This document shows positions 50,785 through 59,378 of a DNA stretch of 60,620 bases, one piece after another (the stretch's first letter is position 1; each line of letters opens with the position of its first letter). The DNA comes from Kiritimatiellia bacterium (GTDB lineage: Bacteria; Verrucomicrobiota; Kiritimatiellia; RFP12; UBA1067), in NCBI GenBank assembly GCA_028686345.1, contig JAQUCE010000020.1, forward strand, positions 1-60,620, read 5' to 3'. A program made the translations under genes and the position numbers. Below the pieces are notes generated by a model that saw only the letters and a list, made by a program, of their open reading frames with translations, ran no database searches and was not told the DNA's origin.

Positions 50785-51416
50785 AGCAGCTTTTCGCCGC
50801 TAGCCTAAACCGGAGGCAAGCGGCAAGGGACGCGCCAACCAAGTGACACCCGAACCGAAGCTGTAGGGCGCGGGCCGTGACCGCGCCGGCAAAGCGACAG
50901 TGTAGTGCAATGCGAGCCGAAAGCTGCCAGGCGGTTCTTTGCAAACGGGCCCCCCGCGGTCACGGCCCGCGGCTACAATGCTGCGCAAGCCGCAAGGGAC
51001 GCGCCAACCGAGTGATGCGCAAGCCGACCGCGCAGCAGCGCACTGCGGAAAAACGATGAGGTAACTGTGGCAAAACAGGTGCGTTATAGGCAACGTGGGA
51101 GGATAGCGAAATCAGTGCCTGTCCCTAAGAAAATCCCGGCATCGCCGACGAGGAACGTCGGCGCCCCCGGGACAACCAACGCCGCGATTGCCAATAGAAT
51201 AACCATAAATGCTTTTTTCCATGGTTTAAGCGGGAGCAAGCGAAGCAACTCTCATTATGGCTGTGCTCTGTTCGGAAGATACGCTAAAGCGTATTTTTGC
51301 TGATTTGGTGCGATTTCATTAGCGGAAGATCACGATTTATGCTAACCTTTTAAATAATTTTTTTTCACTTTTGGGCCAGTGTCTTTATAATTTTAAAAGT
51401 TTAGTTGACATCACGC
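50782..51416. repeat. GC-rich repeat cluster before the SNF2 gene
   Basis: Starts on the stop codon (TAAAGCAGCTTTTCGCCGC, block a of the modular family). A large inverted pair, tagggcgcgggccgtgaccg (from about 50865) and cggtcacggcccgcggctac (about 50957-50976), could fold into a long hairpin; gcaagggacgcgccaacc occurs twice, at about 50822 and 50992. CGCCGACG-TTCCT-CGTCGGCG (about 51149-51169) is a perfect palindrome. On the minus strand 51120-51220 reads like a lone signal peptide (KKAFMVILLAIAALVV) with no mature protein, so no gene is called. TATAAT at 51386-51391 may serve the SNF2 gene. Confidence 0.65.
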
Positions 51417-54200
51417 ATGGATCTATTTGAACAGTTACGCTCACCGCAACATCTCTGGCGAAACAACAGCTCAATTCCGGTTGGTCTGCCTTATTTTATA
51501 GTCAAACCTTGCGAAGGCGGTGCAACCCTCACGGTGTGCGACAAAAAGGGTGATCTCTGGGAGCACTCGCATCAGTTTTATCAAGGCGCGCTGCGCGCTG
51601 CTCTGGGTGCGGTGGAGTCGTTGCAGGAGCACCATTCGTTTGGATTTACGTGGGAGGGTGATAGCAATGAGATCTTGCTGCACGAAAACCCCCATCTGCT
51701 GCCGCTGCTGGAGCGCACTGGCAGGCTTTTCAATGCTGATCAACAGCCGCTTACCTTTACGAACAAACCGGGTAAAGTATCGATTGTGGTGGAACGTCAG
51801 GGCGCGCTTTACGCGGCGAATGTGCGTGTACAGTGTGGCAACGAGCTGCTCACCCAGTATGAGTTGCTGACCGACATCTGGATCCTGGCTGATAAAACCC
51901 GGATTATCAAAACTCTCCCGCTGGGTCCGAATTTTCACCATCTGCCCTCATTCGCAACCTATGTCGGGGAGGACGAGCTGTCGCGCTATCTGACCCTGCT
52001 CTTCTCAACCCTGAGCGAGATTGCCCTTGATTTTGAAGATTACACGCTGATTGAGGGTGAAGCGAAAAATATCGAAAACTGCCTGATCTTTGAGGAGTGC
52101 GATGAGGAGGGTAATCTCAAGCTGCGCATGAGCTCTTCGTTGTCTGGATTCGACCCGGATTTTATTGAGAATTACGAGATATCGCGGATTGCAACCATCA
52201 ACGAGATGGAGCGCCGCGTGACTGTCAGTTGCGTCACGCACCAACCGCTGAAGGATTGTGTGAACCGGATTGAACGCGGCTTGAAAGGGGTTTTGAGCAC
52301 TGGCGGCAGTTATTTTCGTGAAGATAACTTCTTTCTGGTGAGTGCGGAGCTGGCAGTTCCATTTCTGGAACGGGTGCTGCCGCAACTTCTGACACACTAT
52401 GCCTGTTACGGCGCTGAAAATTTAAAGCGTTTCAAACTGCGTACCAGCAAGCCCAAGATTGTGCTGGGGTCAATCAAGAGCGGGATCGATTTTCTGGACA
52501 CCAGTATCAATATTGTGATTGATGACCAGACCATCGCGCTGAGCGCCGCTCTGGAACAGTTCAGGAAAAACCGCTACATTGCGCTCAACGATGGCAGCCG
52601 GGCCATTATCAACGAAGATTATATCAAACGTCTGGAGCGTATCTTCCGCCGTAAAAAGAAGCGCGGTGCTGATGAACGCATCAGCTTCTTTGACCTGCCC
52701 ATGCTGGAGGATATGCTTGATGAGAGCGATCAGCAGCGCATCAGCGAGATGGCGGGTATTGCTGAAATCAAAAAAGCCCTGACCTCCACCAAGCTGGTGC
52801 CGCTGCCGCAGATCAACGCCACGCTGCGCCCCTATCAGCACGATGGCTATCAGTGGCTGACCCGCCTTTATAACGCACGGCTCGGCGGCTGCCTGGCCGA
52901 TGACATGGGACTTGGCAAAACACTGCAAGCCATCACCCTGCTGCAAGCCACCAGTCAGCCGGATTCTCCGCCGTCATTGGTGGTTATGCCGCGCACGCTG
53001 ATTTTCAACTGGCAGAAAGAGATTGAAAAGTTTGCGCCGGAGTTGACCTTCGCGGTGCATCATGGCCCGGGGCGTGACCTCAAGGGCGCACTGCAAAGCC
53101 GGATTATTCTCACCACCTACGGCACGTTGCGCTCGGATATTGAGCTGTTTCAAGAGGAGCGCTTCCATTACCTGATCCTCGATGAATCCCAAAACATCAA
53201 AAACCCCGGCTCACAGGCTGCCAAGGCCGTGCTGCTGGTCAACAGCAACCACCGCCTGGCTTTGAGCGGAACACCGGTCGAGAACAACTTGACCGAGCTG
53301 TACTCGCTCTTCCGGTTTCTCAACCCTGCCATGTTTGATTCGCTGCAATCATTCACCAAGAGCTATACACTGCCAATCTCCAAGGACAATGACCGTCAGG
53401 CCATGTGGGAGCTGCAAAGGAAGATCGCCCCGTTTATTCTGCGGCGCACCAAAAAAGAGGTTTTAAAGGAGTTGCCCGATAAAGTGGAGCAGATTCTCTA
53501 TACTGATATGAGTGATCAACAGGCGGCGCTGTATGAGAGCCGCAGGCGTTACTACCAGGATCTGATCAGCGGCGATCTTAAATCCAAGGGGCTCAATAAC
53601 TGCCAGTTTATGATTCTGCAGGCCTTCACCGAGCTGCGGCAGATCGCCTCCAATCCCTCAGCCAAAACCGATGGCGCAATTATCTCCGCCAAACGGGAGT
53701 TGGTGGTCAGCGAATTGACTGATGCGATTGCCAATGGCCACAAGTGTCTGCTCTTCGCTAATTTTATCGGCACCCTGGAGGGGCTGAGCGAGGATCTGCA
53801 GGCCGCCGGGATCGAGCATGTTATGATGACCGGGGCCACACGCGACCGGGAGTCACTGGTCGAAATGTTTCAAAATGACAACCGTGTAAAAGTTTTTCTG
53901 ATGACACTTAAAACCGGAGGAGTAGGGCTGAACCTCACAGCAGCTGACTATGTTTTTATCTATGATCCGTGGTGGAACCTGGCGGCCGAGCTCCAGGCGA
54001 TCGACAGAACACACCGCATTGGCCAGCAGAGCACGGTTTTCACCTACAAGCTGGTCATGCGCAATACCATTGAGGAGAAAATTTTACTGCTCCAGCAGCA
54101 GAAGGGAGAGCTTTTCAACGACCTGATCGGCGCTGACTCTGCCACCCTGAAATCCTTCACTGAAGCCGACATTCAGTTTGCATTGGGGGTTGGATCATGA
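51417..54200 (+). CDS. SNF2-family ATPase/helicase
   Basis: A 927-residue DNA translocase. ATG 51417 is preferred over an upstream TTG. Residues 1-450 are a family-specific N-terminal part with no SWIM zinc finger. The SNF2 motor runs from about 465 to 915: RPYQHDGYQWL, Walker A DDMGLGKTLQ (about 495-504), PRTLIFNWQKEI, DESQ (about 586-589) in place of DEAH, LALSGTPVENNLTEL, FILRRTKKEVL, FLMTLKTGGVGLNLTAADYV and AIDRTHRIGQ. All motor motifs are intact. Its last four bases (ATGA) carry the start of the next gene, so the two proteins are made together and probably act as a complex on DNA. The nature of the partner is the unknown in this pair. Confidence 0.9.
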   Translation: MDLFEQLRSPQHLWRNNSSIPVGLPYFIVKPCEGGATLTVCDKKGDLWEHSHQFYQGALRAALGAVESLQEHHSFGFTWEGDSNEILLHENPHLLPLLERTGRLFNADQQPLTFTNKPGKVSIVVERQGALYAANVRVQCGNELLTQYELLTDIWILADKTRIIKTLPLGPNFHHLPSFATYVGEDELSRYLTLLFSTLSEIALDFEDYTLIEGEAKNIENCLIFEECDEEGNLKLRMSSSLSGFDPDFIENYEISRIATINEMERRVTVSCVTHQPLKDCVNRIERGLKGVLSTGGSYFREDNFFLVSAELAVPFLERVLPQLLTHYACYGAENLKRFKLRTSKPKIVLGSIKSGIDFLDTSINIVIDDQTIALSAALEQFRKNRYIALNDGSRAIINEDYIKRLERIFRRKKKRGADERISFFDLPMLEDMLDESDQQRISEMAGIAEIKKALTSTKLVPLPQINATLRPYQHDGYQWLTRLYNARLGGCLADDMGLGKTLQAITLLQATSQPDSPPSLVVMPRTLIFNWQKEIEKFAPELTFAVHHGPGRDLKGALQSRIILTTYGTLRSDIELFQEERFHYLILDESQNIKNPGSQAAKAVLLVNSNHRLALSGTPVENNLTELYSLFRFLNPAMFDSLQSFTKSYTLPISKDNDRQAMWELQRKIAPFILRRTKKEVLKELPDKVEQILYTDMSDQQAALYESRRRYYQDLISGDLKSKGLNNCQFMILQAFTELRQIASNPSAKTDGAIISAKRELVVSELTDAIANGHKCLLFANFIGTLEGLSEDLQAAGIEHVMMTGATRDRESLVEMFQNDNRVKVFLMTLKTGGVGLNLTAADYVFIYDPWWNLAAELQAIDRTHRIGQQSTVFTYKLVMRNTIEEKILLLQQQKGELFNDLIGADSATLKSFTEADIQFALGVGS

Positions 54201-56692
54201 AATTGAGTTCTGCAGCGCAGGATTTCACCACCGCGGTTTTAAGCAATCAGGGCTTGACTGCCACCCCGCTTTCAGCACCCTACACCTGCGACAACTGCCG
54301 TAAAAAAATTGCGGCAGCCCAATTTGTGGTCACCTGGCACGCAAGATCCAGAAACATCTGCGCTGACTGCGCCATTTTTTATCTCAAGAGCGGCGGTCTC
54401 CTTTTCCGGGTTGAGCAGCTCAACCCCTCTTTTGGCTACGGTGATGGCGCACTCTTGAAGATGTTGCAAAGTTCGACACTGGGACGGCTGGCGGCCATCA
54501 CAGTCTGCTCTGTTTTTTTGATTCCCCACAATGCACAACAACAACCTGGTCTTTACGAGATTACTCTGAACAAGAGCCTCCTGGGTGTATTCGCGGGGCT
54601 GATCAAATCCATTGTTTATCCCTCCAAAGATATCCAAGGCGGCTTGGTCCGGCTGCTCGCATCTAAAACACTTTGCGACCTGGTTGAAGCGCATCCATCT
54701 CTGTCGCAGGCAATCGGGCAACTGCTGCGGGGGGGCCAGGGTGAGCAGATACGAGACGCCTTAAAGGCTCTACCCGGCTTTGGGTGGCATAACGCTGAAA
54801 AAATTACCCGGCTCGCCGACGCTCCAGCGCTTGAGGATCACGACCCCGGCGCAACCGATGCAGCTAATCTGCAAAAACCCGCGCCTCATATAATTGCTAA
54901 ACCCGGAGACGCAGCTAAATATAAACCTCAAATTGACCGGCTGACAGCCTCTTGCAGCGCCGAAGCAATCCGGGCCATGCATAATTTCATATTCCGTTTT
55001 GTTCCCGGCGGCAGCGTAACAACAAAGCGCTCGGTTCTGGTATTTGAAACTGTGATGGCGACCTACGGGGAATCAAGTATTGAGAGCTTCTACCACGCGC
55101 TTCCTGATGCAACGCGCAAGCTGGTCGACCTGTTGACCTGGCGCCGGTCACCGCTTGATTGTAAGGAGATAGAGAGCAAGTTGGGATTGCGCACAACAGC
55201 GGTTAAAAAGGTACACGCCTGGCGTAATGAATATTATGTTGAGATAGAGCCCGAATATCGCGGCTTTCTGGGGATAGCTATATTGGAACAAAACCGCGCC
55301 GGAGTGTTGATAATCGAGTGGCTGGCCGAACAATTTAAAAAAATTCTGCCAAAGCCGGAGGGGGCGACACTAACCGGCAGTGATACACTGCCGCAAAGTT
55401 CAGGCGCCGAGCTCTTGTCATACAACCCTGATTTCGTGGCCCTGCTGCCCAATATCTATCAGCAGTTGCAGCAAAAAACTCTTCCTCTCAAGATCAACAA
55501 GATGCCAACCATTGCCGGCTACCGCACATTAGCTGCGTGCGGCGGTGACTATCAGGAGTTCTACCCCAACGACAAAGCATTGCGCTCTCTGCGCTCCGAG
55601 CTGCTTTACCGCATGTTTAGCCAAAGCAAGATCCCTGCTGACAGCCCTGTGACACCGCAGCTTATAGTCAAGAGGCTGTTAGATGCGCTCTTTGAACCCC
55701 AGCCCCCAGTGCGCGAAGACCTGCCCGACATCATCGACTTTGCCGGTAAGAGCATTGTGGCGATTTTGCTCACACACCTAGACTGGCAGTACTTTATGGC
55801 TGGTCGAGGACTTGAGAAAACATACCTTGATTCGATTCGGTATTTGATGTCAACGCTGCCGAAAAACCGCTGGTTTACCATTGGTGAGGCGCTCGACTAC
55901 CTGTACTTTAATAACAAAGGACTCAGCTCACCAGCCATCGCACAGATGACGCGGGCGATTGTGGAAGACAGCTGGGGATCTAAGGTTTACTCGCAAATCA
56001 ACGCGGGCACGGTTAATCATTACTGGGAAGAGCCGTTGCTGAAAACATTTGTTTTGCTGCTGGCCTCAATCGGCGCGATGGAAGTGCTTTACGATAAGCC
56101 AGTCAGCGTTGGCACCTGTGCTTACAATCAACTGTATCTCACCCGTGCGGATGGTGTGTTTGCCTTCCGCCTCAGCCCGTTGGGTGAGTGGTATTTCCAA
56201 GGGGGTGACGAAAGTTGCTTTAAACAGCTTGAGCGCGGACGAATTGTGCTCGATCAAAAAAGGCTGCTCCTGCAAGTGCAAGGCAATGACATTGCACTTA
56301 AAGCGGTGCTGGCGCAAGCGATTACGCCTGTGGGTGAAAATTTTTACAGCGTAGATAGCGGGTCGTTTCTGAAGGAGTGCCGCAACGAGGAGGCGGTCGT
56401 GAAAAAAATCAACGCCTTCAAAGCTCTGTTGCCGGATGAACTGCCGGAGGTGTGGCAGCGCTTCTTTGAAACAACCCTTGCGCGGCTCAATCCACTGCAA
56501 CCAGTACAAACCGCATATACAATCCTTCAACTGAATGATGCGCCGGAGTTGAAACAGCTGCTCCTTTCCGATCGCAAATTACGTCAGCTTACCACCCTGG
56601 CTGAAGGCGGGCTGCTCCTGATCTCGCAAAAAAATATGCGCGCCTTTAAAAAATCATTGGCGGATCTCGGCTTTTTTGTGAGTGGCTTCTAG
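54197..56692 (+). CDS. Unknown zinc-finger, winged-helix-like SNF2 partner
   Basis: An 831-residue protein whose start overlaps the SNF2 stop (ATGA). I do not recognise a named family. A four-cysteine zinc site is clear: CDNC (31-34) and CADC (55-58). Middle regions look like winged helices: LPDATRKLVDLLTWR with CKEIESKLGLRTTAVKK (about 300-345), and NRWFTIGEALDYLYF with VLLLASIGAMEVLYD followed by FAFRLSPLGEWYF (about 555-675). The last 60 residues (YTILQLNDAPELKQLLLSD, ISQKNMRAFKKSLADLGFFV) resemble the helicase-associated XPB-like domain (PF13625 type). No nuclease or methyltransferase motif is visible. A DNA-binding adaptor for the SNF2 motor is the best inference. Confidence 0.65.
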   Translation: MKLSSAAQDFTTAVLSNQGLTATPLSAPYTCDNCRKKIAAAQFVVTWHARSRNICADCAIFYLKSGGLLFRVEQLNPSFGYGDGALLKMLQSSTLGRLAAITVCSVFLIPHNAQQQPGLYEITLNKSLLGVFAGLIKSIVYPSKDIQGGLVRLLASKTLCDLVEAHPSLSQAIGQLLRGGQGEQIRDALKALPGFGWHNAEKITRLADAPALEDHDPGATDAANLQKPAPHIIAKPGDAAKYKPQIDRLTASCSAEAIRAMHNFIFRFVPGGSVTTKRSVLVFETVMATYGESSIESFYHALPDATRKLVDLLTWRRSPLDCKEIESKLGLRTTAVKKVHAWRNEYYVEIEPEYRGFLGIAILEQNRAGVLIIEWLAEQFKKILPKPEGATLTGSDTLPQSSGAELLSYNPDFVALLPNIYQQLQQKTLPLKINKMPTIAGYRTLAACGGDYQEFYPNDKALRSLRSELLYRMFSQSKIPADSPVTPQLIVKRLLDALFEPQPPVREDLPDIIDFAGKSIVAILLTHLDWQYFMAGRGLEKTYLDSIRYLMSTLPKNRWFTIGEALDYLYFNNKGLSSPAIAQMTRAIVEDSWGSKVYSQINAGTVNHYWEEPLLKTFVLLLASIGAMEVLYDKPVSVGTCAYNQLYLTRADGVFAFRLSPLGEWYFQGGDESCFKQLERGRIVLDQKRLLLQVQGNDIALKAVLAQAITPVGENFYSVDSGSFLKECRNEEAVVKKINAFKALLPDELPEVWQRFFETTLARLNPLQPVQTAYTILQLNDAPELKQLLLSDRKLRQLTTLAEGGLLLISQKNMRAFKKSLADLGFFVSGF

Positions 56693-56938
56693 GCGCATAA
56701 GCGACCGTAAAACAATTAATTGTTCTTTCCGAAAAGTTGTCGGTTTGTGAAATCGTCTTGCTCTAGTGTAGTAGTCGCTGGAAGCGCAGACCGCTGGACA
56801 GAGACGTGAAAAACTTAGTTCGTTCTCCTGTACCTCTTTTTTTAACCACGAAAAGCACGAAAAGCACGAAAGGGGTGCGTAGCTGATTTTTCAGAAATTA
56901 AAGTGCAACCATTTTGACCCCCTATGTCCAGTGATCTG
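56693..56938. repeat. Spacer with inverted copy of the 44-bp repeat
   Basis: The 44 bases at 56895-56938 are the reverse complement, with one mismatch, of 5192-5235. aaaagcacg occurs in tandem at about 56852-56870. No gene or clear terminator is seen between the unknown partner gene and the convergent exonuclease. Confidence 0.65.
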
Positions 56939-56954
56939 AATCCCAATCTTAAGC

Positions 56955-57572
56955 TCAGCAAAGTGCGCCCAGTGTCACATTTTCCCAGCCAGGCAGGGCG
57001 AGATAGTGTTCGAGCAGAACCGCGCAGGCAAAGGCATCGTAGAGAGCGTCATGCGCATCTCGTCCGGGACACAGTTCTTCAACTCGGGGTTTCAGACCCA
57101 GCTCTTCGATCACGCAATCAAGTGCCTTGCTCTGCAAACCGGGATATGACCTGCGCGTTAAAGTCAATGTGTCGACCCACGGTCCCAGACAGTGCAGCGG
57201 TGCTATGCTGGTCAGGACACTTCGCTCAGTCCCAATGTTGTGGGCTGCAAGGGGGCGTCCGCCAAGCCAGGGTAATAGCGACGGCCAGATTTTACCGGGA
57301 GTTGAAGCCAAACTCAGCTTGTGGCGTATTTGCGCATGGCGCCCGGGAGCCATGGGGTTGAAGGGCCGGTCATTGATGTACAGATAAGAGTCAAAAAAAT
57401 TGTCCGCTTTCACCTCGCCGTACGCAACCGACACAATCCCAACCTGCCACGGCTCAACTTGATATCCGGCCACGGCCCCGGTTGTTTCAAAATCAATGAC
57501 AGAGAAGATGCACTCCCGCGCAGGGGTGCTGAGTTTCGGTGGTTGGTGACAGTTTGTCTTGACATTATCCAT
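56955..57572 (-). CDS. DEDDh 3'-5' exonuclease (DnaQ-like)
   Basis: A 205-residue nuclease on the minus strand, the only clear minus-strand gene here. The ExoI motif FSVIDFETTG has the catalytic Asp27 and Glu29, ExoII is PLAAHNIGTERSVL, and ExoIII is GRDAHDALYDAFACAVLLEH with the HxxxxD arrangement. This is the exonuclease fold of DnaQ, RNase T and related trimming enzymes, which remove nucleotides from DNA or RNA 3' ends. It converges on the SNF2/zinc-finger pair and diverges from aroA. The first 20 residues look unstructured, and no Shine-Dalgarno is visible. Whether it works with the SNF2 pair is not known. Confidence 0.85.
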   Translation of the reverse strand: MDNVKTNCHQPPKLSTPARECIFSVIDFETTGAVAGYQVEPWQVGIVSVAYGEVKADNFFDSYLYINDRPFNPMAPGRHAQIRHKLSLASTPGKIWPSLLPWLGGRPLAAHNIGTERSVLTSIAPLHCLGPWVDTLTLTRRSYPGLQSKALDCVIEELGLKPRVEELCPGRDAHDALYDAFACAVLLEHYLALPGWENVTLGALC

Positions 57573-57699
57573 CGCTATATATTATCAAAATCACTCGTTA
57601 GATTCAATTCCGGAGCATACGAAAAACTTTGTCGCAAACCTTGTTGCAAATTTCTCAGTGAGAGCGAAGGCCTTTTACACATCACAGAGCCCCATTTGG

Positions 57700-57732
57700 T
57701 TGCCTGCCTGTGCGTTCCACGCTGACAGGTGC
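57700..57732 (-). repeat. Wandering hairpin, inverted copy
   Basis: TTGCCTGCCTGTGCGTTCCA and on to CGCTGACAGGTGC match in reverse the hairpins at 22411-22442 and 59143-59173 (GCCTGTCTGCGTGC ... GCACAGGCAGGC). It lies in the leader between the exonuclease and aroA. Confidence 0.65.
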
Positions 57733-57740
57733 TTTAGCCC

Positions 57741-57769
57741 TTCACTCTTCACTCCTCTTGCTCTATAAT
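57741..57769 (+). promoter_or_regulatory. Promoter of aroA, near-leaderless
   Basis: TTCACT (57741-57746), 17 bp, perfect TATAAT (57764-57769), with the ATG at 57777. Transcription should start on or next to the start codon, as for rpe. Confidence 0.6.
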
Positions 57770-57776
57770 ACCCGCC

Positions 57777-59084
57777 ATGAATTTATCAATCACAGCACTC
57801 AAGCCGCTCAGTGGAAGTATTGTTTTGCCGGGCGACAAATCACTCTCACACCGCGCGGCGCTCTTTGCCGCGCTGGCTGAGGGAACGAGCACGGTCAACC
57901 GGTTTCTCGTCTCTGGTGTCACCCGCGCCATGCTTAACTCAATCACCGCACTGGGCATTGAATGGAGGCTGGAAGGCGACTCTCTGACGGTGGTTGGCAA
58001 AGGGCTGCATGGATTCACAGCTCCCGCCGCGCCGCTGGACTGCGGCAACTCCGCCACTACCATTCGGATGCTGGCCGGAGCGCTGGCTGCCAGCGGCACC
58101 GCCTGTGTGCTCGACGGCTCAGCCGGCCTGCGCAGCCGGCCGATGAACCGCATCATTGATCCGCTGCGACAGATGAACGTTCCAATCACCTCGGATTCCG
58201 GGTGCGCCCCACTCACACTGACGAGCCGGACACCCGACAACAAGCTCGCGGCGATTCAATATACCCTGCCGATTGCCAGCGCCCAGGTTAAGAGCTGCCT
58301 CATACTGGCAGCCCTCAGTGCTGATGCCGCCACCATCTTGCAGGAGCCCGGCCCCTCACGCGACCACACAGAGCGTATGCTCGCCGCCATGGGCGCCGCG
58401 ATCACCGTTGAGGAGCCCTACACCGTGAAGATCGAGCCGCTCGCCCAGCCGCTTGCACCGCTGGCGATCACCCTGCCGGGCGATATCTCATCCGCCGCTT
58501 TTATGCTGGTGGCCGCCGCGATTGTGCCTGGCTCTAGGATCACGATCCGGGATGTCGGGGTTAATCCCACACGCACCGGTATTCTCGATGCCCTGCGCGA
58601 GATGGGCGCAGTGATCACGATTACAAACCAGCGGGTCAGCTGCGGCGAGCAAGTCGCTGATATCACACTCACCGCCGCGCCGCTTAAAGCCATTAACGTC
58701 AGCGGCGAGAGTGTTGTACGCATGATCGATGAGTTTCCAGCCTTCGCAGTTGCCGCCGCCTACGCTGAGGGCACCACAATGGTGCGTGAGGCTGAGGAGC
58801 TGCGCCACAAAGAGAGCGATCGTATTACCACGCTCTGCAATGAACTCAAAAAGCTGGGTGTTGTACTGGAGGAGTTTCCTGATGGTTTTGCTGTCACGGG
58901 CGGAACTGTTCAAGGCGGAAGCTGCGCAGCACACGGGGATCATCGCCTGGCAATGTCGCTCGCGCTGGCAGGGTTGCAATCCCCGGCACCGGTGGTTGTG
59001 CAGGATGCGGAGATTCTCAACGAATCCTTCCCTGCGTTCACTGCCAACCTCGTGCGACTCGGGTGCGAGGCGGGTGAGGCGTAG
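57777..59084 (+). CDS. aroA: 3-phosphoshikimate 1-carboxyvinyltransferase (EPSP synthase)
   Basis: A 435-residue enzyme of the shikimate pathway that joins shikimate 3-phosphate and phosphoenolpyruvate in the cytosol. Landmarks: LPGDKSLSHRAALFAALAEG, LDCGNSATTIRMLAG, SAGLRSRPMNRI, SAQVKSCLILAAL, DISSAAFMLVAAA, IDEFPAFAVAAAYAEG, RHKESDRI and GDHRLAMSLALAGL. At the position of E. coli Gly96 this enzyme has Ala (A93 in CGNSATTIR), and Pro101 is replaced by Met98; both resemble class II, glyphosate-tolerant enzymes, though GNSATT is not the CP4 wording. Length is normal. The message is probably leaderless. It lies alone. Confidence 0.95.
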   Translation: MNLSITALKPLSGSIVLPGDKSLSHRAALFAALAEGTSTVNRFLVSGVTRAMLNSITALGIEWRLEGDSLTVVGKGLHGFTAPAAPLDCGNSATTIRMLAGALAASGTACVLDGSAGLRSRPMNRIIDPLRQMNVPITSDSGCAPLTLTSRTPDNKLAAIQYTLPIASAQVKSCLILAALSADAATILQEPGPSRDHTERMLAAMGAAITVEEPYTVKIEPLAQPLAPLAITLPGDISSAAFMLVAAAIVPGSRITIRDVGVNPTRTGILDALREMGAVITITNQRVSCGEQVADITLTAAPLKAINVSGESVVRMIDEFPAFAVAAAYAEGTTMVREAEELRHKESDRITTLCNELKKLGVVLEEFPDGFAVTGGTVQGGSCAAHGDHRLAMSLALAGLQSPAPVVVQDAEILNESFPAFTANLVRLGCEAGEA

Positions 59085-59111
59085 GTTAGAGTGAAGCGAG
59101 GGAGATTTTTT

Positions 59112-59378
59112 GAAACCACAAGGAGCCTGGCGCAGCATAGCCGCCTGTCTGCGTGCAACGCACAGGCAGGCAAACAACTTTTGACAGGATAACAGGATTA
59201 CCAGGATTAACTTGATAAATTATCTCTCACAGAGTCACAGAGGGCACAGAGAGCAAAAGTGTACACTCTGAGAACTCTGTGCCTTCCCCGTCAGGGCGTA
59301 GTTCCGCTTGCGGGACGAAGCCTGATGTGAGAGATAAAAAACGCGCATAAAAAGTAAGAAAACGAGACCAACTTTCCT
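59112..59378. repeat. Dispersed repeats between aroA and queA
   Basis: gaaaccacaaggagcctggc (59112-59131) and a later tatctctcacagag segment (about 59220-59235) match 5237-5310. A hairpin at 59143-59173, GCCTGTCTGCGTGC-AA-CGCACAGGCAGGC, interrupts the match, as at 22411. A loose inverted match follows (gtacactctgagaactctgt). No gene is seen. Confidence 0.65.

Noticed and set aside
51067..51303. 78-codon ORF (+), and a signal-peptide-like frame on the minus strand
   Set aside because: The region is a palindrome-rich repeat cluster. The minus-strand hydrophobic stretch has no start behind a ribosome binding site and no mature protein.
51404..51409. TTGACA as a -35 box for the SNF2 gene
   Set aside because: It lies only eight bases before the ATG, so it cannot drive this gene; the TATAAT at 51386 is the better candidate.
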